Positions 16,427 to 25,722 of a DNA stretch of 64,000 nucleotides are shown here, one piece after another. Every line of letters begins with the position of its first letter. The first letter of the stretch is position 1. The notes below the pieces were generated by a model. It had not been told where the DNA came from and made no database searches. It was given only the letters and a program-made list of their open reading frames with translations. This DNA comes from Dongia_A sp964542425 (lineage in GTDB: Bacteria; Pseudomonadota; Alphaproteobacteria; Dongiales; Dongiaceae), in the NCBI GenBank assembly GCA_964542425.1, contig CAZIUB010000126.1, positions 5,932 to 69,931 on the forward strand, read 5' to 3'. The position numbers and the translations under genes were made by a program.

Positions 16427-18214
16427 CTACTGCCCGGCTTTCCTGGGCGCGATATCGAGACGTATCGACAATTCCTTAAGCCTCGCCGACGGCACTTCCG
16501 AAGGTGCCTGCATCAACAAATCCTCGGCCCGCTGGTTCAAGGGGAAGGCGATGACCTCGCGAATGTTGCGTTCCTCGGCCAGCAGCATGACGATGCGATC
16601 GATGCCGGGCGCCGAGCCGCCATGCGGTGGCGCCCCGAACTTGAACGCGTTCAGCATGCCGCCGAAACGCGCCTCGACTTCGGCCGCGGAATAGCCGGCG
16701 ATCTCGAAGGCCTTGTACATGATCTCGGGCAGGTGGTTGCGGATGGCGCCCGAGGAAAGCTCGATGCCGTTGCACACGATGTCGTATTGATAGGCCTTGA
16801 TGGTGAGCGGGTCCTGATTCAAGAGCGCATCGAGCCCGCCCTGTGGCATCGAGAAGGGATTGTGGCTGAATTCGATCTTGCCGGTTTCCTCGTCCATCTC
16901 GAACATCGGGAAATCGACGATCCAACAGAATTCGAAGCGCCCCGATTCGACGAGGCCCAGATCGTCACCGAGTTTGTTTCGCACGATGCCGGCAAATTTC
17001 GCGGCCAGGACCTTCTTGTCGCAGGCAAAGAACAGCGCGTCGCCGTCCTTGGCGCCGGTCAAGTCGCGCAAGTGCGAAAGCCTTGCCGTATCGAGGTTCT
17101 TGGCGATGGGACCCTTGGCGCCTCCGGAATCGAACAAGACATATCCGAGGCCGGGCGCGCCCTCGCCCTTGGCCCAATCGTTCAACTTGTCGAAGAACGA
17201 GCGCGGGCGGGCGCCGGCGCCGGGTGCTGGAATCGCGCGCACGACCGATCCCGTCTCGATCGCACGGGCGAAGATGCCGAAGCCCGAACCTCGGAACGCC
17301 TCGGTCACGTCACCGATCCGGATCGGGTTGCGCAAATCGGGTTTGTCCGAGCCGAATTCGAGCATCGCCGTCTCGAAGGGAATGCGCGGGAAGGGGAAGC
17401 CTGAGACCGGGCGCGCGCCTGCGAATTCCTCGAACACGCCGTGCAGCACCGGCTCGATCGCGGCGAAGACGTCTTCCTGGGTGACGTAGGACATCTCGAA
17501 ATCGAGCTGGTAGAACTCGCCGGGCGAGCGATCGGCGCGGCTGTCCTCGTCTCGGAAGCAGGGCGCGATCTGGAAATAGCGGTCGAAACCCGCCACCATC
17601 AGGAGCTGCTTGAATTGCTGGGGCGCCTGGGGAAGGGCGTAGAACTTGCCCGGGTGGAGTCGCGAGGGCACCAGGAAGTCGCGAGCCCCTTCCGGCGAAG
17701 AGGAGGTGAGGATCGGGGTCTGGAATTCGGTGAAACCGGCATCGACCATGCGCCGGCGGATACTGGAGATGATATGCGATCGCAATAGGATGTTGCGATG
17801 CACCTTGTCGCGCCGGAGATCGAGGAAGCGATAACGCAGGCGTATCTCCTCGCCGGAATCCTCGTCGCTCGCGACTTGCAGGGGCAGCAACTCCGCCACC
17901 GATTGCACTAGATACTCCTGGATCTGGATTTCGATCTCGCCGGTCGGCAATTTCGGGTTCACGGTTTCGGGCGTGCGCTTGACAAGCTTCCCGGTGACGG
18001 TGACGACGCTCTCCACCCTCGTCGCCTCGACCTTGCCAAACAGCGCCGACGAGACATCAAGCATGCATTGCGTGATCCCGTAATGATCGCGCAGATCCAG
18101 GAACACCAGGTTGCCGTGATCGCGTTTGCGATGGACCCAGCCGGAAATTCGCACGATCTCGCCCGCGTTTCCGGGGCGAAGCTGGCCACAATCATGGGTG
18201 CGATAAGGGTGCAT
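16427..18214 (-). CDS. aspS: Aspartate-tRNA ligase
   Basis: A 595-residue class IIb aminoacyl-tRNA synthetase. It shows the N-terminal OB anticodon-binding domain (VRISGWVHRKRDHGNLVFLDLRDHYG), class II motif 2 (FRDEDSRADRSPGEFYQLDFEMSYV), the bacterial insertion domain (FFACDKKVLAAKFAGIVRN) and motif 3 (GGSAPGIDRIVMLLAEERNIREVIAFP). It charges tRNA-Asp, and in many alphaproteobacteria also tRNA-Asn. The length is normal. It is divergent from rnd, as in many alphaproteobacteria, with about 146 bp between them. Confidence 0.97.
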   Translation of the reverse strand: MHPYRTHDCGQLRPGNAGEIVRISGWVHRKRDHGNLVFLDLRDHYGITQCMLDVSSALFGKVEATRVESVVTVTGKLVKRTPETVNPKLPTGEIEIQIQEYLVQSVAELLPLQVASDEDSGEEIRLRYRFLDLRRDKVHRNILLRSHIISSIRRRMVDAGFTEFQTPILTSSSPEGARDFLVPSRLHPGKFYALPQAPQQFKQLLMVAGFDRYFQIAPCFRDEDSRADRSPGEFYQLDFEMSYVTQEDVFAAIEPVLHGVFEEFAGARPVSGFPFPRIPFETAMLEFGSDKPDLRNPIRIGDVTEAFRGSGFGIFARAIETGSVVRAIPAPGAGARPRSFFDKLNDWAKGEGAPGLGYVLFDSGGAKGPIAKNLDTARLSHLRDLTGAKDGDALFFACDKKVLAAKFAGIVRNKLGDDLGLVESGRFEFCWIVDFPMFEMDEETGKIEFSHNPFSMPQGGLDALLNQDPLTIKAYQYDIVCNGIELSSGAIRNHLPEIMYKAFEIAGYSAAEVEARFGGMLNAFKFGAPPHGGSAPGIDRIVMLLAEERNIREVIAFPLNQRAEDLLMQAPSEVPSARLKELSIRLDIAPRKAGQ

Positions 18215-18360
18215 GTCGTCGTTTCCGATGCGCCTGAAGCGGTGGCCGGAACCCCGTGATTCCGCTGGGGTTCCGGCCGGCGAAAAGGCACGGATCGCGC
18301 CGAATTGTCAAGGGAACGGCTTGCCGCCGACGCGACTTACCGGTTATAGCATCGGCCTCC

Positions 18361-19557
18361 ATGACCCCCCTTTCCCCAGGCGAAGCGCCCCTCCTCGCCA
18401 CCACCGACGAATTGGCTCGTTTTTGCGCCGGGCTCAAGGGCGCGCCCTATGTCACCATCGACACCGAATTCGTGCGCGAGCGGACATATTATCCGGTCCT
18501 TTGCCTGGTGCAGGTGGGGGGACACGCCGAGGACGCAGGCGCAGGCGAAGTCGCGGCCATCGACCCGATGGCGCCGGGGATCAGCCTCGATCCGCTGGTG
18601 GAACTTTTGCTCGATCCCAAAATCACCAAGGTCGTTCATGCCGCCCGCCAGGATCTGGAAATCTTCCTCAAGCTTTGCGGTGAGATGCCAAGGCCGATCG
18701 TGGACACCCAGATCCTGGCCATGGTCTGCGGCTTCGGCGATTCGGCAAGCTACGAAACCTTGGCCGGCAAGCTCGCGCATACTCGCGTCGACAAGCTGTC
18801 GCGCTTCACCGATTGGGCGCGCCGGCCATTGACCCAGCGCCAGGTCGAGTACGCGCTCTCCGACGTGACGCATCTCAGGATCGTCTACGAGAAGCTGTGG
18901 AGCCGAGCGACCGAGGCCGGGCGCCTGGGCTGGATCGAGGACGAGATCGCGACCTTGACCGACCGCGCGACCTACGAGGTTCCGCCCGAGGATGCGTGGC
19001 GGCGGTTGAAGCTGCGCTCGGACAAGCCACGGGTGCTGGCGGTCGCGCGCGAAATCGCCGCCTGGCGCGAGCGCGAGGCCCAGCTGCGCGACGTGCCGAG
19101 GGGCCGCGTGCTGGGCGACGAGAATATCATCGAGATCGCGGCCCACCCGCCAAGGGACGCGGCCCATTTGGCGCAATGCCGGGGCCTGTCGCGGGGCTTT
19201 GCCGAGGGCCGCGTGGGCGAGGCCATCCTGCGGGCGGTGGCCCACGCGCTCGATATGCCGGAAGCGGAATGCCCCAGGGTCACGCCGCGCCCGGAAATAC
19301 CGGGCGGACTTGGGCCGATCATCGAATTGCTGCGCGTGCTCTTGAAGCTACGCTGCGATGATCACGAGGTCGCACAAAGGCTGGTCGCCAATTCGAGCGA
19401 TCTGGAGAGGATCGCCGCCGACGACGAGGCCGACGTGCCGGCGCTCAAAGGCTGGCGGCGCGAGGTGTTCGGCGCCGAGGCGCTCGCGTTGAAGCAGGGC
19501 AAGCTCGCAATGACGGCCTCCGGGCGATCGGTCAAGGTGATCAGGATCGGGGAATAG
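18361..19557 (+). CDS. rnd: Ribonuclease D
   Basis: A 398-residue 3'-5' exoribonuclease that trims tRNA and other stable RNA 3' ends. The DEDD catalytic residues appear as IDTEFVRE (Asp34, Glu36), HAARQDLEIF and YALSDVTHL, and are followed by an HRDC domain (about 205-285, ALDMPEAECP region after it). The start is placed at 18361 because the upstream extension to 18256 is low-complexity and not family-like; the ribosome site there is weak. It is next to aspS and, apart from the cyclase island, next to ppx, a gene order often seen in this class. Confidence 0.95.
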   Translation: MTPLSPGEAPLLATTDELARFCAGLKGAPYVTIDTEFVRERTYYPVLCLVQVGGHAEDAGAGEVAAIDPMAPGISLDPLVELLLDPKITKVVHAARQDLEIFLKLCGEMPRPIVDTQILAMVCGFGDSASYETLAGKLAHTRVDKLSRFTDWARRPLTQRQVEYALSDVTHLRIVYEKLWSRATEAGRLGWIEDEIATLTDRATYEVPPEDAWRRLKLRSDKPRVLAVAREIAAWREREAQLRDVPRGRVLGDENIIEIAAHPPRDAAHLAQCRGLSRGFAEGRVGEAILRAVAHALDMPEAECPRVTPRPEIPGGLGPIIELLRVLLKLRCDDHEVAQRLVANSSDLERIAADDEADVPALKGWRREVFGAEALALKQGKLAMTASGRSVKVIRIGE

Positions 19558-19681
19558 AGGCGGCGCCCGTTGCCGTTGATTCCGCCCTCACCCCGGCCCC
19601 AGAGGGAGAAAATGAACGTGCACTCTCCCGCGGATCGCGCGGGAGTGGAAGAAATTTGCGACCCTCGCCGCGGCCCATAGG

Positions 19682-19759
19682 AAAAGGGGACGCTACTCTT
19701 TCCCCTTTCCCCCGCGTGCGGGAGCTACGGCAGCGAGAAAAGGGTAGCGTCCCCTTTTC
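19682..19759. repeat. REP-like inverted pair (GGGTAGCGTCCCC family)
   Basis: AAAAGGGGACGCTACTCTTT on the left and AAAAGGGTAGCGTCCCCTTT on the right are near-perfect inverted copies that flank a CCCGCGTGCGGG stem and a GCTACGGCAGCG segment. The same arrangement recurs at 50430-50530, including the CCCCCGCGTGCGGG centre, so this is a composite (BIME-like) unit. Confidence 0.75.
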
Positions 19760-19782
19760 CGACCCTCGGGAGAACGAGATTC

Positions 19783-19851
19783 TCACACGATAGCGGTTTC
19801 CTGGCCGAAGGCCTTGCCCACGGCATCGAGGCGGCGCTGCACCGCCTCGCC
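19783..19851 (-). pseudogene. Displaced copy of the ppx 3' end (left direct repeat of the cyclase island)
   Basis: 69 bases match the last 69 bases of ppx (24214-24282) with 65 identities, in the same orientation and frame, including the stop codon. The frame reads GEAVQRRLDAVGKAFGQETAIV. Nothing of ppx precedes it: upstream lies cyclase gene 1. It is thus a fragment without a gene, and it forms a direct repeat with the true ppx end about 4.4 kb away. Confidence 0.85.
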
Positions 19852-19874
19852 GCCGTCCTGGCCGCTCCCTTTCG

Positions 19875-22085
19875 CTACTCGATCTGCGAAAAGGGAAGGC
19901 CATAGCCATCGACAGCGAACCAAATGAACTCGTTTTCCTTCGCCCTCGTCCCGCCTGGATTGCGCAGAACGCTGCCGCAATAATAGGAAGTGCTCGCCGA
20001 TACGAAGCACAACCGATTGCCCTCGATCTGTACAGTGCCGCTGACTGTCCCCCAATCGCCGAACCTCTGGGCGGCGCGATCGGGCGACACGATCGCGCCA
20101 TATTCCCGGCCGGTTTCAAGCAACCTTCCATGAACGCGGTGACCAAGGAACAGTGCATCGATCTCGCCCGAACTCAGCCGCAGTTTGTCGAAAATGGCGT
20201 CGTCGAAAGTTCGGGGTATGTTGGCGCGGTCCAGCCCCTCCATCAGGCGGGATCGCTCCGGTGGATTGAGGTGGGCCGGATGTACTTCCCCCACAAACTC
20301 TACCATCACGAATGGTAGACCACCCAGCCTGACGCGGGCAGCGCTGAATTCCGCGATCACGGCATCGGCGTCTTCCGTCCGTCCCAGCTTGCCATGGGCC
20401 GCCGCCAAGAACAGCCTGGGCCTGGGATCGTCCGGATTCAATCTAGTCGCTTCCTCGAACAACCTTGCTGCCTCCGGCCACCGGTCCTGGGCGAACTCTG
20501 TCAATCCCTTGTAGTAAACGAAGAGGGGTGGGAAACGGGGGTCGAGCCGCATGGCGGTTTCAATCTCGGCCGCCGCCTCCTGGGGCCTGCCGGCGTAAAT
20601 CAGGGCATAGGCCAGCTCGGCATGGTTCCAGGAATCGCTGGGGTCGAGCGCAATCGCCGCCGCGAATTCCTGCAACGCATCGTTGTACCAGCCCCTCGCC
20701 CGCGAAATGCCTCCCGCGACCTGATGATAGGTCGAGGTTGGGAATTTTTTGGCCAGTCGCGCAAACTCCTGCGCCTTTCGGTAGACTTCGGCTTCCGGCA
20801 TGCCCAGGTTGCCGCTCCATCGATTGTCGTAACTGCGGAAATACACCATCGCCAGCGCGGCGTAGGCGCGCCCGTATTCGGGGTCCAGTTCGATCGCCCT
20901 TTCGAAATATGGAATTGCCTTGATGAAGGATTCCGGCGTCGTACGCCCATAATGCTCCCACCCGCGCAGGAATGCGTCATAGGCTTCCGGATTCTTGGTT
21001 TCGCGCTGGGCCAGCGCCAAGTTTTCGCCTGCGGTCAGTTTGAGCGCCATGGCGTCGACGACGGCCTTGGTCACCTTGTCCTGAAGCGCGAAGATATTGC
21101 CGTAGGAGCCATCGTAACGCTCGGCCCATTGATGGGCGCCGGTCGTGGCGTCGATCAACTGGACATTGATACGGACTTGATCACCAGCGCGCCGCACGCT
21201 GCCCTCGATGACATAGCGAACGCCGAGTTCCTTGGCCACTTTTCGCACGTCGATCGCCTTGCCCTTGTAGGCGAAAACCGAATTGCGGGCGATCACGAAC
21301 AAGCCGGAAACATGCGACAAATCCGTCATCAAATCCTCTGAGATGCCGTCCGCGAAATAGGCCTGCTCTGGGTCGTTGCTCATATTGACGAAGGGCAGAA
21401 CGGCGATGGAGGGCTTGTCGGGTAAGGGCGGGCCGTTCGGTTCCGACCATCTCTGATATCCAAGAAATGCTCCGATCGCGATTAGCACGATCGCGATCCA
21501 GCCGACGGCCAACGCACGCGGGCGATTCGTGCGTGGCAGGGACGGTGCGAGACGGACCGACGGCGGGGCGCCATCCAGAATGACGCGATAAACCGTTAGC
21601 GGCTCGGTCATATTCTTCACCCGTTGCTCGCCCATCGGCTCGAAACCGAAGGCGAGTTTCTTCTCCACTTCCCTTGCCACCTTTGCCGAAACGAAGACGC
21701 CACCCGGATCGGCCAATTGCTCCAACCGGGCGGCGACATTCACGCCCTCGCCATAGCGGTCATCGCCCTCGACGATCACTTCGCCCAAATTGATGCCGAT
21801 GCGCAATCGAATGCGATTTTCCTCGGGCACGGATTCATTGCGCTCGGCCAGGCCCCGTTGCAGCGCCACCGCGCATTCGACCGCGTCGACGACGCTGCCG
21901 AACTCGGCCATCAACCCATCGCCCATCAGCTTGAAGATGCGCCCATGGTGATTGGCGATTTCCGGCTCGACCAGTTCCTGACGGCGCGCCTTAAGGCGCG
22001 CGAAGGTCCCCGCCTCATCCTTCTCCATGAGCGCGGAATAGCCGACAACATCGGCGGCTAATATGGCGGCGAGGCGACGTTCCAT
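19875..22085 (-). CDS. Class III adenylate/guanylate cyclase with TolB-N-like domain and TPRs (paralogue 1)
   Basis: A 736-residue protein. The N-terminal cyclase homology domain (about 1-165) opens with MERRLAAILAADVVGYSALM, has the second metal Asp region in GDGLMAEF, and RIGINLGEVIVEGDDRYGEGVN. A membrane span follows near 195-215 (WIAIVLIAIGAFLGY), then a TolB-N/FlgO-like domain (PSIAVLPFVNMSNDPEQAYFADG, VIEGSVRR...VRINVQLIDATTGAHQWAERYD; about 230-380) and TPR-type helices (about 410-600). A short C-terminal domain ends it. It probably makes cAMP at the inner membrane, with the sensory part periplasmic. The ATG at 22085 follows GAGGG; an upstream GTG is not family-like. It is tandem to paralogue 2. 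Confidence 0.9.
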   Translation of the reverse strand: MERRLAAILAADVVGYSALMEKDEAGTFARLKARRQELVEPEIANHHGRIFKLMGDGLMAEFGSVVDAVECAVALQRGLAERNESVPEENRIRLRIGINLGEVIVEGDDRYGEGVNVAARLEQLADPGGVFVSAKVAREVEKKLAFGFEPMGEQRVKNMTEPLTVYRVILDGAPPSVRLAPSLPRTNRPRALAVGWIAIVLIAIGAFLGYQRWSEPNGPPLPDKPSIAVLPFVNMSNDPEQAYFADGISEDLMTDLSHVSGLFVIARNSVFAYKGKAIDVRKVAKELGVRYVIEGSVRRAGDQVRINVQLIDATTGAHQWAERYDGSYGNIFALQDKVTKAVVDAMALKLTAGENLALAQRETKNPEAYDAFLRGWEHYGRTTPESFIKAIPYFERAIELDPEYGRAYAALAMVYFRSYDNRWSGNLGMPEAEVYRKAQEFARLAKKFPTSTYHQVAGGISRARGWYNDALQEFAAAIALDPSDSWNHAELAYALIYAGRPQEAAAEIETAMRLDPRFPPLFVYYKGLTEFAQDRWPEAARLFEEATRLNPDDPRPRLFLAAAHGKLGRTEDADAVIAEFSAARVRLGGLPFVMVEFVGEVHPAHLNPPERSRLMEGLDRANIPRTFDDAIFDKLRLSSGEIDALFLGHRVHGRLLETGREYGAIVSPDRAAQRFGDWGTVSGTVQIEGNRLCFVSASTSYYCGSVLRNPGGTRAKENEFIWFAVDGYGLPFSQIE

Positions 22086-22228
22086 CCCAGGACCCTCTTT
22101 AGGCCAAGAATACCGCACCGCGAAGCGGGAAGCCACACGGTTAAGAAGCGTGCAGGCCACGCCATCGCCGAATTGCGGACAATCCACGCAGTACCGCGCG
22201 TGGCACCATCGATCCGCTTCGGTCGTTG

Positions 22229-24133
22229 CTACTGGCCAGCCGACACCACTTCCGGGACTCCAGCCAAGAGCAGGCCCTCAAAAAGCCGATCGCGGTCAGC
22301 ACGGTTGAGATAGTACCAAGTGCCCCATGCATACGTAGCCGTGATTGGCGGATTGCCGCGCCGGCGGCCCAAGGCATCATATGCCGCGATCGCGGACATC
22401 GCCTCCTGCTTGCGGCCAAGATAGCCATGGCTCGCTCCTAGAAGCAGGAAAGCAGATGAGTCGTCCGGGTTGAGTTTTGTCGCCTGCTCGAACGACGCGG
22501 CGGCCTCGTTGAATTGCTCCAGGCTAAACTGCGCGAATCCCAAATAAGATAAGAAGATGGGCGGATAGCGAGGATCCACCCGCATGGCGGTCCTGATGTA
22601 TAGCTCGGCTTCGGTCGGCCGGCCCGCTAGCGTGAGGGCGCGCGCCATGTATGCATAGCCCCACGAATCGCTTGGATCGAGCGCTATGGCTTCCTTCAAC
22701 TCGGCGATCGCCTTCGGAAACAAGCCATATCCGGTCGCCATAATGCCGGCGACCTGGTGGGACGTCGATGTCGGGTTTTTATCTGCTTCGCGCAAGTAAC
22801 TCGCGATCGTCAATAACGTGTCGCTCGTTAGGCCCCCTATGCTTCTATGCCAGGCCGTCGTTCCTTTCGCATGATGGACCAAAGCGAGGGCAGCGTAGGC
22901 CCGCCCATAGGTCGGATCGAGTTCGACGGCTTGCTCGAAATACCGAATGGCCTCGGTATAATCCTCCAACGTTGCACGGCGGAAATGCTCCCAGCCGCGG
23001 AGGAACGCATCGTAGGCCGCGGGAACCATTGTTTGTTGCTGGGCGATTGCGCGCTGTTCTTCGTTCGTCAATCGAAGTGCCAGCGCATCGGTGATGCTGC
23101 GCGTCACTTTGTCCTGAAAAAAGAAGACGTCGGAGAGCGAGCCATCATAGCGGTCGGCCCAAACGTGGCCCCCGGTGATTGAGTCGATAAGCTGCGCATT
23201 GATTCGCAGTTGATCGCCTGCGTGTTGGATGCTTCCCTCCAGCACGTAGCGGACGCCAAGCTCCTTGGCGACCTGCCGTACGTCGATGGCTTTGTTCACA
23301 TAGGCAAAGGTGGAGTTGCGGAAAATCACGAACAGTCCCGAGACCTGTGACAGATCGGTAATCAAACTATCGGTCATGCCATTGGCGAAGTATTCCTGCT
23401 CGGGATCGGTGCTCATATTGGTGAAGGCCAGCACAGCGATCGAAGGCCTATCCGGTAACGACAGAGTCGTGCTTTCGATCGACGCTGGATCGATCTTCTC
23501 CTCCCACGGACGCAGCCAGACCGTCAGGGCAGCCATGAGTGCCAGCAGCAGCACTCCAGCGGCAACTCCTGGCCGACGCCAGAGTCGGAACTTTCCAACA
23601 GGCTTTTCGACAGACACCGAGCCAATCAACACCCGGTACATGCGCACCGGTTTGGCGATGTTTTTCAACTGTTGTTCGCCAAGAAACTCGCAGCCGACTT
23701 CGAGTTTCCTCTCGACTTGATCGAAGGCCGTCCCGGACAGCATCACGCCGCCCGGTTCGGCTAGCCCCTGTAGGCGCTCGGCCAGGATCACGCCCTCGCC
23801 ATGGATGTCGTCACCTTCGACGATCACGTCGCCGAGATTGACCCCGATGCGGAAAGCAAGTCGCTGGTCGGTTGGAACGCCGGCGTCGCGCTTGGATTTA
23901 CTGTCTTGTACTTCTACCGCGCAGCGTACGGCATCGACCACACTGCGAAACTCCACCAGCAAGCCGTCGCCCATGGTCTTCACCAGCCGGCCGTGATGAT
24001 GCGCGATCCGTGGTTCGAAGATTTCGCGGAGATCAGCCAGGAATCGGGTGCGCGTCCCCTCCTCGTCGGCTTGGCTAAGTCGACCATAACCGACAACGTC
24101 GGCGATCAAGATGGCGGCGAGGCGACGTTCCAT
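22229..24133 (-). CDS. Class III adenylate/guanylate cyclase with TolB-N-like domain and TPRs (paralogue 2)
   Basis: A 634-residue relative of the gene just downstream, with the same order: cyclase domain (MERRLAAILIADVVGYGRLSQADEEG, GDGLLVEFRSVVDAV, INLGDVIVEGDDIHGEGV), membrane span (VAAGVLLLALMAALTVWL, about 190-207), TolB-N-like domain (PSIAVLAFTNMSTDPEQEYFANG, VLEGSIQHAGDQLRINAQLID) and TPRs. It lacks the extra C-terminal domain of paralogue 1. The upstream sequence to 24217 overlaps the ppx stop and is not used; the ATG at 24133 begins the family. The gap to paralogue 1 is 143 bp. Divergence between the two is considerable, so the tandem is old or came in already formed. Confidence 0.9.
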   Translation of the reverse strand: MERRLAAILIADVVGYGRLSQADEEGTRTRFLADLREIFEPRIAHHHGRLVKTMGDGLLVEFRSVVDAVRCAVEVQDSKSKRDAGVPTDQRLAFRIGVNLGDVIVEGDDIHGEGVILAERLQGLAEPGGVMLSGTAFDQVERKLEVGCEFLGEQQLKNIAKPVRMYRVLIGSVSVEKPVGKFRLWRRPGVAAGVLLLALMAALTVWLRPWEEKIDPASIESTTLSLPDRPSIAVLAFTNMSTDPEQEYFANGMTDSLITDLSQVSGLFVIFRNSTFAYVNKAIDVRQVAKELGVRYVLEGSIQHAGDQLRINAQLIDSITGGHVWADRYDGSLSDVFFFQDKVTRSITDALALRLTNEEQRAIAQQQTMVPAAYDAFLRGWEHFRRATLEDYTEAIRYFEQAVELDPTYGRAYAALALVHHAKGTTAWHRSIGGLTSDTLLTIASYLREADKNPTSTSHQVAGIMATGYGLFPKAIAELKEAIALDPSDSWGYAYMARALTLAGRPTEAELYIRTAMRVDPRYPPIFLSYLGFAQFSLEQFNEAAASFEQATKLNPDDSSAFLLLGASHGYLGRKQEAMSAIAAYDALGRRRGNPPITATYAWGTWYYLNRADRDRLFEGLLLAGVPEVVSAGQ

Positions 24134-24213
24134 CCCAGACCCCCTTGAGCCAAGGTTACCGCAAAGCGAAGCCAGAAGCCACACGGTATGGAAGGCCGAG
24201 GCGATGGAGAGCA

Positions 24214-25719
24214 TCAAACGATCGCGGTTTCCTGGCGGAAAGCCTTGCCCACGGCATCGAGGCGGCGCTGCACCGCCTCGCCAAAGAGATCGCGCGATTC
24301 CCTGGGCAAATGCAAATGAATTTGCCCTTGTTCGCGGGTGAGGCGCGCCTGATCCAACAATGCGACCGTTCCCCCGCTGATCGAATAAGCAAGCCGGATC
24401 GCGGCGCCAACGCGAGCGGCCAATTCCATGTCCTCGTCGCCAACCAGCGACAGCAGCGCCTGGCTGAAGGGCTCATCGATCGCGGCGCCATAGCGCGCGG
24501 CGAGGGAGAGCGCGAGCGTCACACGCTCGCCATGGTCGAGGCCCGCGACCGGCAACCGAAGCACGCGCATGAAGGCGTGCTCGGCGCGGTAGTCGGGATG
24601 TTCGCGCCAGCCGATGTCGGAGAGCGCGCAGGCCGCCTCGCGCAGGCGTGCGCGCGGCTTGGAATCGCCGTTGAAAAGCGGCGTGATCCAATCATTCAAG
24701 GAAGCGCTCACGGCGCCGAAGCGGCCGTCGATGCCGGCGAATTCCTGGGCGCCCACCAGGAGCGGATCCGCGGCCTGTTCGGCGGGATCGAGGCGGCTGA
24801 AGACATGCCCTTCGCGCAGGCCGTAGGCCGAGAACACCACCTGGTCGGGCTTGGAGAAGCGCAACACCCGCTCGAGGATGAGCGCGCCGACGGGGAGCGT
24901 GTCGATGCGCCGCCTGGACACGCCGGCCATTCCCGCGAGCGAGCGCCGGCCGAGGCGCGAGACCAGCCTTGCGATGTCCTCGATCGCGCGACGCGGCGCG
25001 CGATACTCGTGGATGATGTGCAAGGGATAACGTACCTGCTCCATATGCACGCGAGCGAGCGTCCGCCAGGCGCCGCCGACCGGATAGAAGCCGCGCCCGC
25101 GCGCCTTCACGAGCCAGGGAAGGGATTCCAATTGCCGATCGATCACCTTCCGCGCCTCGTCGAGATCGCCCTCGACCGCCTCCAGGAGACGCAATGGGCC
25201 TATGGGCAGCGTCGCCTGATCGACGATGCGGCCGCGATCGATGGAAACCAGTTCCAGGCTGCCGCCGCCCAGATCGCCCATCAGGCCGTCCACTTCGCGG
25301 ATGCCGCAGATGACGCCAAGCGCCGAGAGCCGCGCCTCCTCCTCGCCGCTGATGATCTTGACCTTGTAGCCGGTCAGGAGCTCGACATCGCGGGCGAATT
25401 CCTTGCCGTCGCTGGCGTCGCGGATCGCGGCGGTAGCGAGGAGATCGACCTCCGAGACTCCCATCGCGCGGGTCAATGCGATGAAGCGGTTGATATTCAA
25501 CAGCGCCGATTTGCGCCCTTCCGGGTTAAGCTTGCCGCTCAGCTCCAGCCCTCGGCCCAGGCTGGGCAGGGCCTTCTCGTTGAACATCGGGATCGGGCAG
25601 CGCGACCTTTTGTCGAAGACCACCAGGCGGACCGAATTGGAACCAATGTCGATGACCGCCGCGCGGTCCGATTTGCGCGCCGCTTCGGGCACCGCCGCCG
25701 GCCCAGGAACTGGCGGCAA
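24214..25719 (-). CDS. ppx: Exopolyphosphatase (Ppx/GppA family)
   Basis: A 501-residue member of the Ppx/GppA phosphatase family in the actin-like fold. Phosphate-binding loops are visible as VIDIGSNSVRLVVFD (about 21-35) and GDLGGGSLELVSID (about 148-161), with EEARLSALGV between. It removes terminal phosphate from polyphosphate; a pppGpp phosphatase role is possible but less likely given the location. It begins three bases after the ppk1 stop codon, so the pair is an operon. Its final 69 bases are repeated at 19783-19851 on the far side of the two cyclase genes. Neither end of ppx is damaged. Confidence 0.93.
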   Translation of the reverse strand: MPPVPGPAAVPEAARKSDRAAVIDIGSNSVRLVVFDKRSRCPIPMFNEKALPSLGRGLELSGKLNPEGRKSALLNINRFIALTRAMGVSEVDLLATAAIRDASDGKEFARDVELLTGYKVKIISGEEEARLSALGVICGIREVDGLMGDLGGGSLELVSIDRGRIVDQATLPIGPLRLLEAVEGDLDEARKVIDRQLESLPWLVKARGRGFYPVGGAWRTLARVHMEQVRYPLHIIHEYRAPRRAIEDIARLVSRLGRRSLAGMAGVSRRRIDTLPVGALILERVLRFSKPDQVVFSAYGLREGHVFSRLDPAEQAADPLLVGAQEFAGIDGRFGAVSASLNDWITPLFNGDSKPRARLREAACALSDIGWREHPDYRAEHAFMRVLRLPVAGLDHGERVTLALSLAARYGAAIDEPFSQALLSLVGDEDMELAARVGAAIRLAYSISGGTVALLDQARLTREQGQIHLHLPRESRDLFGEAVQRRLDAVGKAFRQETAIV

Positions 25720-25722
25720 TAG

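Larger units (their letters stand above)
19558..19874. other. Intergenic region between rnd and cyclase gene 1
   Basis: 317 bases without an intact gene. They contain a hairpin near 19625-19645 (CTCCCGCG / CGCGGGAG), the REP-like pair at 19682-19759, and a displaced copy of the ppx 3' end at 19783-19851. Confidence 0.7.

Noticed and set aside
18256..18360. N-terminal extension of RNase D
   Set aside because: The added sequence is basic, lies in the aspS-rnd promoter gap, and is not part of the RNase D family.
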